Positions 17,813-27,016 of a stretch of 64,000 bases of DNA are shown piece after piece. Position 1 is the stretch's first letter, and the number at the start of each line of letters is the position of its first letter. Origin of the DNA: Algibacter amylolyticus (GTDB lineage Bacteria > Bacteroidota > Bacteroidia > Flavobacteriales > Flavobacteriaceae); the NCBI RefSeq assembly GCF_014202225.1, contig NZ_JACHGE010000011.1:11665-75664 (forward strand), in the 5' to 3' direction. The position numbers were made by a program, and so were the translations under genes. The notes beneath the pieces were generated by a model, which was given only the letters and a program-made list of their open reading frames with translations, did not search any database and had not been told where the DNA came from.

Positions 17813-18832
17813 TTACTGTAAATCTATTTGTAAACCAAAGAAATTTGAGTTTCCTGCACTTGTATATTTGGCGTGTGTATAGCTAAATCTCATTTTATTC
17901 ATTTTTATGGAAAGGCCTGCAGAGAGTCCGGAAAAATTACGCTCATCAACAATTCTTAGCTCCTCGCCTCTTCTAAAATTATATCCTAAACGAATATTAA
18001 ATCCACTTTCCGGGAATAATTCTGCACCAACAATAGTATGTCGTATTACTTGACCAAGAAAACCAATTTTCTCTGAGGTTTGATTTCCAGATAAATCACT
18101 TGTTGATCGTGCTGGATTAGATGTTGCAATGGGCCACTGTTGTAAATTTTCTAAAGTAACGTGCCAGCGTATAGGAACATGTTCTAGTTTTTGAGACATT
18201 CCAAAAGCGACTTCAAAAGGTAAACGCTCATTTAAATCGGCATATGTTGTAATTTGGGTTCCTAAATTACGGATTACCAATGCCGCATTAAAATCTAAAT
18301 ATTCATTTATATAAATAAGACCCACATCAATAGCAGCACCAAAAGAACTATATTGTTCTAATTTTGATGTAATTATTTTCGCATTTGCACCAATATAAAA
18401 GTCTGAATAGCCTATTTGTGTAGCATAACCAAAGGATAACGCGGTTTCATTTCCCGAAAACGTTCCTGTTGAGTTGCCTTCTTCATCGTAACCATCAAAA
18501 GAACCATAATTAACATAAGTAATTCCTGTATGAAAGGTTTGTGTGCGTCTATCAACAGTATAAGCATAAGAAGCTGTTCCGTAACCAATACCGCCTAAAT
18601 AACTCGTGTAATTTAAGGCCAATTGATTATCCATTTCTGCATTAATGGTAGCCGGATTAAAAAGACCTTGTGTAACATCGTAATCCACATTTGTTAAAAC
18701 CTTACCTCCTAAAGCAGCTTGACGTGGCGACGATACCAAATTAAGAAATTGGTATGTAGCTTCACCTCCAATTTGTCCAAAGGAGAGTGCCGTTATAGTT
18801 AAAAAACAAAATGTGGTAATTTTTCTTAGCAT
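17813..18832 (-). CDS. porQ: Type IX secretion system protein PorQ
   Basis: A 339-residue outer-membrane beta-barrel protein with a signal peptide (to about SFGQ). It has the PorQ N-terminus: GGEATYQFLNLVSSPRQAALGG, in part, then FNPATINAEMDNQLALNYT. Known role in Porphyromonas: with PorZ, PorU and PorV it forms the cell-surface attachment complex that processes T9SS cargo and joins it to LPS. The type A and type B sorting domains elsewhere in this window are its expected clients. It starts a minus-strand pair with cmk. Confidence 0.93.
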   Translation of the reverse strand: MLRKITTFCFLTITALSFGQIGGEATYQFLNLVSSPRQAALGGKVLTNVDYDVTQGLFNPATINAEMDNQLALNYTSYLGGIGYGTASYAYTVDRRTQTFHTGITYVNYGSFDGYDEEGNSTGTFSGNETALSFGYATQIGYSDFYIGANAKIITSKLEQYSSFGAAIDVGLIYINEYLDFNAALVIRNLGTQITTYADLNERLPFEVAFGMSQKLEHVPIRWHVTLENLQQWPIATSNPARSTSDLSGNQTSEKIGFLGQVIRHTIVGAELFPESGFNIRLGYNFRRGEELRIVDERNFSGLSAGLSIKMNKMRFSYTHAKYTSAGNSNFFGLQIDLQ

Positions 18833-18908
18833 ATTTTCGACACAAAGTAAATGAATCTATACTAAAACGTCGGTATCTATAATTTATTTTTTTTAAGTAA
18901 AATTAAAT

Positions 18909-19436
18909 CTACTTTAAAAATAATTTTTGTCCGATAGCTAATTTATTGCTTTTTAAACCATTTAAGCGCTTTAAAGCATCTACGCTAACACCTGTTTTTA
19001 TTGATATTCCGTAAAGGGTATTTCCGCTTGCAACTACCCAAACATCAGCTTCTTCGCCTTCTTTTACATCTGTGAAATTTCTAACACGAAGTTTTTGTCC
19101 CTCACTAATAACAGAAGATTTTAATTTGTTAGCTTGCTTTAATTTACTTGCTGTAAGTCCGTATTGTTTAGCTACAACATCTAAAGTTTCTCCTTGTTGA
19201 ACAACATGATAATTCAATCTTTCAATTGAATTATCGTTGTCATTTCTTCTAGCATTTACAATAGAATCGTTTCCTTTTGAATCTTTAAAAATAAATTCGC
19301 CAGTGGCTAAATTTAATTTTGCTTCTTTTCCATTATGAAGCACATCTTTATAAACCACTTTACCTTGCGCGTGTAACCCTAAATTACACACAAAAGCGAT
19401 TATAAAAACAAATGCTGCCTTATAATTTTTTTGCAT
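18909..19436 (-). CDS. Secreted double-LysM protein
   Basis: A 175-residue protein with a signal peptide ([15 protein letters not shown], cleavage near LHAQG) and two LysM domains (about 85-130, [19 protein letters not shown]; about 135-175, [17 protein letters not shown]). LysM binds peptidoglycan or chitin-like N-acetylglucosamine chains. The start at 19436 is chosen because MQKNYK gives a proper signal peptide; translation then begins 17 bp inside the end of lon, so the two are probably translationally coupled. A start at 19469 would add an unlikely leader. Confidence 0.85.
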   Translation of the reverse strand: MQKNYKAAFVFIIAFVCNLGLHAQGKVVYKDVLHNGKEAKLNLATGEFIFKDSKGNDSIVNARRNDNDNSIERLNYHVVQQGETLDVVAKQYGLTASKLKQANKLKSSVISEGQKLRVRNFTDVKEGEEADVWVVASGNTLYGISIKTGVSVDALKRLNGLKSNKLAIGQKLFLK

Positions 19437-21870
19437 TTTGAACTTTTTGTTTAGTGACAGCAATATCAATAACTTGGCTCATTTCAGTTACATAATGAAA
19501 CGTTAAACCCTTTAAATACTCTGGTTTAATTTCTTCGATATCGCGTCTGTTATCTTCACACAATAATATTTCTTTAATACGCGCACGCTTTGCCGCTAGT
19601 ATTTTTTCCTTAATTCCACCAACTGGTAATACTTTACCACGCAAAGTAATTTCTCCAGTCATGGCTAAACTTTTCTTAACTTTCTTCTGTGTGAATAGTG
19701 ACACTAAAGAAGTTAACATGGTTACACCTGCACTAGGGCCATCTTTTGGAGTTGCTCCTTCTGGTACGTGAATATGCACATTATATTTTTCGAAAACACT
19801 AATATCTATTCCAAAACTATCTGCATTAGATTTTATGTATTCCATAGCTATGGTAGCAGATTCTTTCATGACCTTACCCAAGTTACCAGTAATAGACATA
19901 GCGCCTTTGCCTTTAGAAAGTATAGACTCTATAAACAAAATATCGCCACCAACACGGGTCCATGCTAAACCAGTTACTACACCAGCAACATTATTATTTT
20001 CGTACTTATCCCGCTCCATTTTCGGGCCGCCTAATATTTTAATAATATCTTCGTTAGATACTTTTATGTTATAATCTTCTTCCATAGCAATATTTTTAGC
20101 TGCATAACGCACCATTTTTGCTACTTGCTTTTCAAGACCACGTACACCAGACTCGCGTGTATACCCTTCAACAATTTTTTCTAATTGTGGTTTTCCTATT
20201 TTTAAATGCGCATCGGTTAAACCATGCTCCTTTAATTGTTTTGGTAATAAATGACGCTTGGCAATTTCTACCTTTTCTTCAATGGTATAACCCGTTACAT
20301 TTATAATCTCCATTCTATCGCGTAATGCAGGCTGAATGGTAGATAAACTATTAGAAGTCGCTATAAACATCACTTTAGATAGGTCGTAGCCCATTTCTAA
20401 AAAGTTATCGTAAAACTCACTGTTTTGTTCTGGATCTAAAACCTCTAACATTGCTGAAGAAGGATCGCCTTGATGTGAATTTGATAATTTATCAATTTCA
20501 TCTAAAACAAACACAGGGTTTGATGTTCCTGCCTTTTTTAAACTTTGAATAATACGCCCTGGCATAGCACCAATATAGGTTTTTCTATGACCACGAATTT
20601 CTGCCTCGTCACGTAAACCACCTAACGAAATACGCACATACTCTCGTCCTAAAGCCTCGGCAATAGATTTACCAAGGGATGTTTTACCAACACCTGGAGG
20701 TCCGTAAAGGCACAGTATTGGCGACTTCATATCATTACGAAGTTTTAAAACAGCCAAATATTCTATAATTCTTTGTTTTACATCTTCTAAACCAAAATGA
20801 TCCCTATCAAGAATTTTCATGGCGCGTTTTAAATCGAATTTATCTTTACTAAACTCGTTCCATGGTAAATCTAAAAACAACTCCAAATAATTTCTTTGAA
20901 TAGAGTATTCTGCAACCTGCGGATTCATGCGTTGCATTTTAGCAATTTCTTTTTCAAAATGCTTAGCAACTTTTTCGTCCCATTTTTTTGATTTGGCTTT
21001 GACACGCATTTCTTCTAACTCACCATCATGACTAACGCCACCCAATTCTTCTTGAATGGTTTTCATTTGTTGGTGTAAGAAGTACTCTCGTTGTTGTTGG
21101 CTCATATCCATTTGAACTTTAGATTGAATATCATTCTTAAGTTCTAATTTCTGAAACTCAACATTCATATACTTTAAGGTTGTTAAAGCACGTGTTTTTA
21201 GCTCATCAATTTCTAAAAGCTCTTGTTTCTCATCGACCGTTAAATTCATGTTTGAAGACACAAAATTGACTAGAAATGAATTGCTTTCAATGTTTTTTAT
21301 AGCAAAAGAAGCCTCACTAGGAATGTTTGGGCTTTCTTTAATAATCTCTAAAGCTAAATCTTTTATAGAGTCTATTATTGCAGTAAACTCCTTGTTCTTT
21401 TTTGCTGGTTTAGCTTCTTGAATATCTCTTATTGTAGCCGTCATGTACGGCTCTTCAGTAAGTACTTCGGCAACTTTAAAACGTTTTTTACCTTGAATAA
21501 TAACGGTAACGTTACCATCAGGCATTTTTAAAACTCTTAAAATTCTAGCTACAGTTCCTGTTTCATGAATGTCCTTAGCTCCAGGTTTTTCAACCGATTC
21601 GTCTTTTTGCGCCACAACACCAATAACTTTTCCGCCTTTATTAGCATCGTTTATTAGTTTTATTGAGGCATCTCTACCTGCCGTAATAGGGATAACTACA
21701 CCAGGGAATAACACCGTATTTCTTAAGGATAAAATAGGTAATGTTTCTGGTAGCTCTTCGTTATTGATTGCTTCTTCGTCCTCGGGTGTCATTAAAGGAA
21801 TTAATTCTGAGTTCTCATCAAACTCCTGTAGTGACAAACTGTCAAGGGTTGTAAATTTAGATTTTTTCAT
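19420..21870 (-). CDS. lon: Endopeptidase La (Lon protease)
   Basis: An ATP-dependent cytosolic protease that removes damaged and regulatory proteins. The 816 residues show the N-terminal substrate domain (about 40-245, [19 protein letters not shown]), a coiled-coil linker ([12 protein letters not shown]-like), the AAA+ module (Walker A GPPGVGKT at 390-397, Walker [11 protein letters not shown], sensor ATSN) and the protease domain with the catalytic dyad Ser713 ([11 protein letters not shown]) and Lys754 ([12 protein letters not shown]). An inverted repeat 16-37 bp upstream of its start codon may be a control site. Confidence 0.97.
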   Translation of the reverse strand: MKKSKFTTLDSLSLQEFDENSELIPLMTPEDEEAINNEELPETLPILSLRNTVLFPGVVIPITAGRDASIKLINDANKGGKVIGVVAQKDESVEKPGAKDIHETGTVARILRVLKMPDGNVTVIIQGKKRFKVAEVLTEEPYMTATIRDIQEAKPAKKNKEFTAIIDSIKDLALEIIKESPNIPSEASFAIKNIESNSFLVNFVSSNMNLTVDEKQELLEIDELKTRALTTLKYMNVEFQKLELKNDIQSKVQMDMSQQQREYFLHQQMKTIQEELGGVSHDGELEEMRVKAKSKKWDEKVAKHFEKEIAKMQRMNPQVAEYSIQRNYLELFLDLPWNEFSKDKFDLKRAMKILDRDHFGLEDVKQRIIEYLAVLKLRNDMKSPILCLYGPPGVGKTSLGKSIAEALGREYVRISLGGLRDEAEIRGHRKTYIGAMPGRIIQSLKKAGTSNPVFVLDEIDKLSNSHQGDPSSAMLEVLDPEQNSEFYDNFLEMGYDLSKVMFIATSNSLSTIQPALRDRMEIINVTGYTIEEKVEIAKRHLLPKQLKEHGLTDAHLKIGKPQLEKIVEGYTRESGVRGLEKQVAKMVRYAAKNIAMEEDYNIKVSNEDIIKILGGPKMERDKYENNNVAGVVTGLAWTRVGGDILFIESILSKGKGAMSITGNLGKVMKESATIAMEYIKSNADSFGIDISVFEKYNVHIHVPEGATPKDGPSAGVTMLTSLVSLFTQKKVKKSLAMTGEITLRGKVLPVGGIKEKILAAKRARIKEILLCEDNRRDIEEIKPEYLKGLTFHYVTEMSQVIDIAVTKQKVQNAKKL

Positions 21871-21885
21871 ATATATTTTTAGGTC

Positions 21886-21907
21886 AATCTGTCATTAAAT
21901 ACAGATT
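21886..21907 (-). promoter_or_regulatory. Inverted repeat upstream of lon
   Basis: AATCTGT-N8-ACAGATT, with perfect 7-bp arms, lies 16 bp upstream of the lon start codon. It could be an operator or a 5' leader hairpin. It does not resemble the CIRCE element (TTAGCACTC-N9-GAGTGCTAA). Confidence 0.4.
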
Positions 21908-22116
21908 AATCATTTTTTAAATTTTTAATAATTACAGTAAAATACTGAATTTTAGATGTTTTCATTATAAAAAACATGCATATCTATATTATAATTTCAA
22001 TAGCTATGCCAATTATGAAATGAAATATAATAAATTACGTTCTCTTTTTTAATTTGATTATAATTTTTGTAAGATAATTATACTAATTTAGACCCTTAAA
22101 ATTTATAAATAGTATT

Positions 22117-22941
22117 ATGATAAAATTAAAACAAATCCTACTTTTTGCGTTATGCATTTCTTTTTTTGCTTGTAGTTCTGAATCTTCAAATAGTGACGAA
22201 GAAGAAAATCAAGAAGAAACTACAGACAATACATTAGTAAAACAAATAGTTTACTATAAAAGTACAGCTGATGAATTTACCCAAACTTTTAACTATGATG
22301 GTAATAAATTAAATAGTATATCAGATAATGACGGTTATGAAACTAAAATTACATATTCAGATAACAAAGTAACAAGAATTGATAATTATGAAGATAATGA
22401 ATTATTGGAGTACTTTACTGTATCTTATAATTCGGAGGGAAACCTAACTAGTTATATCAATTATTTATTTGATATTGATGGTGATGATATAGCTTATAAC
22501 CAAATCTTAACTTATAATAATGACAATACTGTTGATGTGGAAGTACTACGTGGTAATTTCTCTTCTCAAACAGAGCCGATAGGAACAACAACTTACACAA
22601 TATCAAATTCAAACATCACCAAGTTATCTTATGATGATATTACGGATAATGAAACATATGAGTTTGATAACAAAAAGGGTATTTTCAACAATATTTTAGG
22701 TTTTGAAGTTATCAACTTTATTAATATTAATAGTGAATTTGGTTTTGATATTTATGGAGGAAGCAACAATGTTACTAAAATAAATGACGAACAGGATGGC
22801 TGGCCTACAAACTCTGAAAGATTTGAATACACTTATAATGAAAACGGATATCCTGTAAGTTCAGAAAATTATTATAATGATGATATTTCCAATCCTAATG
22901 AAGAAGAACTTCTTGGAACCATAGAATATAACTACGAATAA
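22117..22941 (+). CDS. Hypothetical lipoprotein
   Basis: A 274-residue lipoprotein with a lipobox FFACSS (Cys at about 20), followed by an acidic spacer (SDEEENQEETTDN). The rest consists of YD-like beta strands (FNYDGNKLNSISDNDG, YSDNKVTRIDNY, YNSEGNLTSY, YTYNENGYPVSS), a pattern common in Bacteroidota surface lipoproteins of unknown role. Residues are strongly acidic and Asn-rich. No enzymatic motif is seen. It is monocistronic with its own terminator. Confidence 0.75.
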   Translation: MIKLKQILLFALCISFFACSSESSNSDEEENQEETTDNTLVKQIVYYKSTADEFTQTFNYDGNKLNSISDNDGYETKITYSDNKVTRIDNYEDNELLEYFTVSYNSEGNLTSYINYLFDIDGDDIAYNQILTYNNDNTVDVEVLRGNFSSQTEPIGTTTYTISNSNITKLSYDDITDNETYEFDNKKGIFNNILGFEVINFININSEFGFDIYGGSNNVTKINDEQDGWPTNSERFEYTYNENGYPVSSENYYNDDISNPNEEELLGTIEYNYE

Positions 22942-22965
22942 AATATTTCCTATTTTACAAAACAC

Positions 22966-22998
22966 AAAAGCCAATTCAATTACTGAATTGGCTTTTTT
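22966..22998. terminator. Bidirectional terminator
   Basis: Arms AAAAGCCAATTCA and TGAATTGGCTTTT with a short loop, between the convergent lipoprotein and rhomboid genes. Confidence 0.85.
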
Positions 22999-23001
22999 AC
23001 T

Positions 23002-23652
23002 TTATATCTTCCCTAACTTCTTTAAAACGAACAAAAGCGCAATAGGAAGCGCGAGTAAAACAATCATGAGTAAATTAGTTTCAAACAACCAAGGCGACAA
23101 CAACAAGGTTATTACATAACCACCAATGGCTCCACCAAAATGGGCATCGTGACCAATGTTTCCTATTTTGTTTTTCATGCCATAAATAGAATACAGCAAG
23201 TAACCAATACCAAATAAATACGCTGGTATTGGAATAGGAATAAAAAACATATAAAGGCTCATTCCGGGTTGTAAAAGTATCGCTGAATAAATAATACCAC
23301 TTACTGCTCCACTAGCGCCTACTGCACTGTAATGGTATTCATTTTTATGAAAATAAAAAGACAATAAACTCCCTACCATAAGGCTTCCTAAATAAACCAG
23401 AAGAAATTGAATGGAACTTAAATTAGATATAACCACATCCGCAAAAAAGTATAAAGACACCATATTAAACAGCAGGTGTTGGGTATCGGCGTGTAAAAAC
23501 CCAGAACTAAACATTCGTATCTGTTCACCACGTTGAACTGGACCAACTTGAAACTTATACTTCTCGAAAAAACCAAAATCATTAAATCCCTTATACGAGA
23601 TTATAACATTTGCTGCAATAATTACTATGGTTACAATACTTAAATTACCCAT
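23002..23652 (-). CDS. Rhomboid-family intramembrane serine protease
   Basis: A 216-residue protein with about six membrane segments. The catalytic pair is present: GASGAVSG with Ser114 and GHDAHFGGAIGG with His171. The conserved HLLFNM segment follows helix 1. Rhomboids cut membrane proteins within the bilayer; the substrate here is unknown. It is divergent from the acyltransferase gene with a 61-bp shared promoter region. Confidence 0.93.
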   Translation of the reverse strand: MGNLSIVTIVIIAANVIISYKGFNDFGFFEKYKFQVGPVQRGEQIRMFSSGFLHADTQHLLFNMVSLYFFADVVISNLSSIQFLLVYLGSLMVGSLLSFYFHKNEYHYSAVGASGAVSGIIYSAILLQPGMSLYMFFIPIPIPAYLFGIGYLLYSIYGMKNKIGNIGHDAHFGGAIGGYVITLLLSPWLFETNLLMIVLLALPIALLFVLKKLGKI

Positions 23653-23682
23653 AAGGTCTAAACGTTTATTCTTAAATTAATA

Positions 23683-23690
23683 TATATTTG
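23683..23690 (+). promoter_or_regulatory. Predicted -7 box for the lipid acyltransferase gene
   Basis: TATATTTG fits the Bacteroidota -7 consensus TAnnTTTG, 23 bp before the start codon. Confidence 0.5.
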
Positions 23691-23713
23691 CGCTACAAAT
23701 CTAAAACTTATTC

Positions 23714-24598
23714 ATGCAATTTCTAGTTTATATTCTGGTTTATCCACTTTTATGGATAATATCTATACTACCATTTAGAATATTGTATTTTTTATCTGAT
23801 GGTTTTTATGTTTTAGTGTATTACATAATTGGTTACCGAAAAAAAGTGGTTTATGATAATATAAAGCTTGCTTTTCCCGATAAAACAGAACAAGATATTT
23901 TAAAAATAAGAAAACGTTTTTATCATCATTTATGCGATATGATGTTTGAGGCTATTAAATCTATCACGATTTCGGAGGCTGAAATGCAAAAACGCTATGT
24001 GTTTACAAATGTAGAAGAAATACATAAACTTGAAGAAGAGCAACGCAGTATTGTTTTATTTATGGGACATTATGCCAGTTGGGAATGGATATTTATTTTA
24101 CAAACCCACATAAACCATAAAGGCTATGCGGTTTATAAAAGATTAGCTAACAGATATTTTGATGCACTTGTTAAACGTATTCGTGCAAAATATAATAGCT
24201 ATTTAATTACCACTAAAGAAACCTTTCCTACATTAATAAAAGCTAAAAGAGCTAATGAATTAACCTTAAATGGTTTTGTTTTCGACCAATCGCCAAAGCT
24301 TCATAAAGCCTTATATTGGCAAGACTTTATGGGCGTAGAAGTGCCTGTGCATGTTGGAGCCGAAATACTGGCGAAGCGTTTAGGTATGGTTACGCTGTTT
24401 TTAAAGGTTAAAAAAGTTAAACGTGGTTACTACGAAGCTAGTTTTACAGATATTATAAGAGACGCCAAAGACCACAAAGATTTTGAGCTTACAGATTTAT
24501 ATCTTAAACGTGTTGAAGCTCAAATTCATGAAGCTCCAGAATATTATTTCTGGACGCATAAACGTTGGAAACATATGGGTAAGAAACCTCAAAAATAA
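23714..24598 (+). CDS. Lysophospholipid / lipid A acyltransferase (LpxL/HtrB family)
   Basis: A 294-residue protein with an N-terminal membrane anchor (about 5-38) and the acyltransferase HX4E catalytic motif His119-Glu124 (MGHYASWEW). DNIKLAFPDK and the later GFVFDQSPK and PVHVGAEILAKRL are also typical of the lipid A acyltransferase family. It probably adds a secondary acyl chain to lipid A at the inner membrane. The acceptor cannot be read from sequence. Confidence 0.92.
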   Translation: MQFLVYILVYPLLWIISILPFRILYFLSDGFYVLVYYIIGYRKKVVYDNIKLAFPDKTEQDILKIRKRFYHHLCDMMFEAIKSITISEAEMQKRYVFTNVEEIHKLEEEQRSIVLFMGHYASWEWIFILQTHINHKGYAVYKRLANRYFDALVKRIRAKYNSYLITTKETFPTLIKAKRANELTLNGFVFDQSPKLHKALYWQDFMGVEVPVHVGAEILAKRLGMVTLFLKVKKVKRGYYEASFTDIIRDAKDHKDFELTDLYLKRVEAQIHEAPEYYFWTHKRWKHMGKKPQK

Positions 24599-24664
24599 TT
24601 TTTAGAAAAGATTAAAATCTAATTTCCAAAAATGTATTTAAAGCTCGAGTTAAGCACCTACTCT

Positions 24665-24822
24665 AGCAGATGGTTTAGCCCCGATTGAAACGGCATCCTT
24701 TTTTGTGAAGCTATTGAAAGACAAACCTAACGCTAATTAAGCATTATCTAAATATGTAGAGTTCCCGAAACAAGTTCGAGACTGCTTCACAGAAAAGATA
24801 TAGTGGAAAGCGGGAAATAGCT
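24665..24822 (-). repeat. Structured intergenic repeat, copy 4 (long variant)
   Basis: It shares the arms GATTGAAACGGCATCCTTTTTT and AAAAGATATAGTGGAAAGC (in part) with copies 2 and 3. The central hairpin here is TTTTTTGTGAAGC...GCTTCACAGAAAA, with a longer insertion between the arms. Where copies 2 and 3 have GGG/CCC next to the arms, this copy has CCCG/CGGG. It fills the gap between the convergent acyltransferase and aroC genes and reaches the aroC stop codon. Confidence 0.65.
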
Positions 24823-24823
24823 T

Positions 24824-25894
24824 CTAAACCTGATAATTATACAGTTTGTTTATTAAATAAAAATCGGCTAAAACTAGTGCTGCCATAGCTTCTACAATAG
24901 GTACAGCTCTTGGCACTACACAAGGATCGTGACGCCCTTTACCTTGCATCTCGACAGTGTTACCAGCTTTATCGATGGTTTCGTATTTCTGGATTAGCGT
25001 TGCTACAGGTTTAAAAGCGACATTAAAATAGATATCCATACCGTTGCTTATACCGCCTTGAACGCCTCCTGAATAGTTGGTTTTTGTTGTTCCATCGTTA
25101 TTGAAAGCATCGTTATGGTCGCTACCATACATGGTGCTGCCATGAAAACCACTACCATACTCAAAGCCTTTTACGGCGTTTATAGACAACATGGCTTTAC
25201 CTAATTGGGCGTGTAATTTATCGAACACTGGTTCGCCTAAACCTACTGGTACATTTTTAATTATACAGCTTACAATACCACCAACGGTATCGCCTTTGGC
25301 GCGAACTTCTTTAATATATGTTTCCATTTTTGCCGCCATATCTTGGTCTGGGCAACGCACAATATTAGATTCTACTTGTGTAAGGTCTATATCGTTATAT
25401 GGTGTATCTAATTTCATGGTACCAACGCCAGAAACGTAGGCTTTAATTTCGATACCTTTTAACATTTGCTTTGCAATGGCACCGGCTACAACACGACATG
25501 CGGTTTCGCGCGCAGAACTACGTCCGCCACCACGATAATCGCGTACACCGTACTTTTTATCGTAAGTATAATCGGCATGACTTGGTCTGTAACTATCCTT
25601 AATATGCGAGTAATCGTGAGATTTTTGGTTGGTGTTTTCTATAACAAAACCAATAGAAGTTCCTGTGGTTACGCCCTCAAAAATACCCGAATGAAATTTT
25701 ACAGTATCTGGTTCTTTACGTTGCGTAACGATAGCAGATTGCCCTGGTTTTCTTCGATTTAATTCGTTTTGAATTTCATCTAAATCTAATTTAATTCCGG
25801 ATGGACATCCATCAATAACACCACCTAAAGCAGGTCCGTGAGATTCTCCATAAGTTGTTAAATTAAATAGTTTTCCGAAGGAATTACCAGCCAT
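24824..25894 (-). CDS. aroC: Chorismate synthase
   Basis: It converts EPSP to chorismate using reduced FMN, the last step of the shikimate pathway. The 356-residue protein has all three family signatures: [14 protein letters not shown] near the start, the [16 protein letters not shown] stretch, and GSDHNDAF...[10 protein letters not shown] in the second half, then the C-terminal [17 protein letters not shown]. It is monocistronic, convergent with the acyltransferase gene. Confidence 0.97.
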   Translation of the reverse strand: MAGNSFGKLFNLTTYGESHGPALGGVIDGCPSGIKLDLDEIQNELNRRKPGQSAIVTQRKEPDTVKFHSGIFEGVTTGTSIGFVIENTNQKSHDYSHIKDSYRPSHADYTYDKKYGVRDYRGGGRSSARETACRVVAGAIAKQMLKGIEIKAYVSGVGTMKLDTPYNDIDLTQVESNIVRCPDQDMAAKMETYIKEVRAKGDTVGGIVSCIIKNVPVGLGEPVFDKLHAQLGKAMLSINAVKGFEYGSGFHGSTMYGSDHNDAFNNDGTTKTNYSGGVQGGISNGMDIYFNVAFKPVATLIQKYETIDKAGNTVEMQGKGRHDPCVVPRAVPIVEAMAALVLADFYLINKLYNYQV

Positions 25895-26082
25895 AATTTC
25901 AATTTTTGGCTAAGTTAAATCTATTCTTATAAATACGAAAATGAAATCGTATTTAGCTTTACCCTTTTTTGTAGCCAAATGCGTAACAATTAATTAACAA
26001 TCATCTGACATTTAATTAATTATAGCGTAATAATTACATAATACAAAAAGTTGTTATTTGTAATGTACCAATACCACCACAC

Positions 26083-26943
26083 TTGAAAATAAAACGAAAA
26101 GTAGAAATTGCCGTAATATCCGATGTGCATTTAGGCACCTATGGCTGTCATGCCAAGCATTTATTAACCTATTTAAACAGTATTGAGCCTAAAAAACTCG
26201 TGCTAAATGGCGATATTATAGACATTTGGCAATTTAGTAAGCGTTATTTTCCTAAATCGCACATGAAAGTGATTAAGAAACTAATGTCTATGGCTTCCAA
26301 TGGCGTAGAAGTTATTTACATAACTGGAAACCACGACGAAATGCTAAGAAAATTTAGCGGCACCACTATTGGAAACATCACTATTGTAGATAAGGTGGTT
26401 TTAGAACTCGATGGACAAAAAGCTTGGTTTTTTCATGGCGATGTGTTCGATATTTCTGTGCAAAATGCCAAATGGTTGGCTAAACTAGGTGGCTATGGTT
26501 ATGATTTGCTTACGCTTTTAAACCGAGGTGTAAATTGGTATTTAGACAAACGCGGTAAAGAACGTTATTCGCTATCTAAACGGGTTAAAAATGGTGTTAA
26601 AGGCGCGGTAAAATACATAAATGATTACGAAAAAGTCATTTCTGAACTGGCCATTGAAAACGAGTACGATTATGTGATTTGCGGGCATATACACCAACCA
26701 AAAATGCAATATTTTGAGAATAAACATGGTAAAACCATGTATTTAAACTCTGGCGATTGGGTAGAAAATTTTACAGCTCTAGAATACCAATTTAAACGTT
26801 GGAAAATCTATAATTTTAATAAAGATAAACTAGCGCCTTTTGTTGTTTTAGATGAGGATGAAGACTTGCAAATGAAAGACTTAATTGCTGCCATAACCAT
26901 TGTAGATCAAGTGGAAAAAAAGAAAAAAGTTAAAAAGCAATAA
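26083..26943 (+). CDS. UDP-2,3-diacylglucosamine diphosphatase-like metallophosphoesterase
   Basis: A 286-residue calcineurin-fold phosphoesterase with the metal-binding blocks ISDVHLG, LNGDIIDIW, ITGNHDE, HGDVFD and CGHIHQP. The pattern (DIWQF after GDI-D) is that of LpxH-type enzymes, which release lipid X from UDP-diacylglucosamine in lipid A synthesis. A TTG start at 26083 is needed: the catalytic SDVHLG lies 13 residues in and no in-frame ATG precedes it. The C-terminus is Lys-rich (KKKKVKKQ), perhaps membrane-facing. Confidence 0.88.
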   Translation: MKIKRKVEIAVISDVHLGTYGCHAKHLLTYLNSIEPKKLVLNGDIIDIWQFSKRYFPKSHMKVIKKLMSMASNGVEVIYITGNHDEMLRKFSGTTIGNITIVDKVVLELDGQKAWFFHGDVFDISVQNAKWLAKLGGYGYDLLTLLNRGVNWYLDKRGKERYSLSKRVKNGVKGAVKYINDYEKVISELAIENEYDYVICGHIHQPKMQYFENKHGKTMYLNSGDWVENFTALEYQFKRWKIYNFNKDKLAPFVVLDEDEDLQMKDLIAAITIVDQVEKKKKVKKQ

Positions 26944-26949
26944 AAAAAT

Positions 26950-27016
26950 TTGAGTTAAACTGAATACTGAAACTGCGACTGAAACTGAGACTGTTTACTG
27001 AGACTGATTACCGAAA
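26950..27016 (+). repeat. Degenerate ACTG-type repeat, copy 2
   Basis: About ten units of the ACTGAA / ACTGAG / ACTGTTT type between two convergent stop codons. The first 26 bp match 17771-17796 with two differences. Confidence 0.65.
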
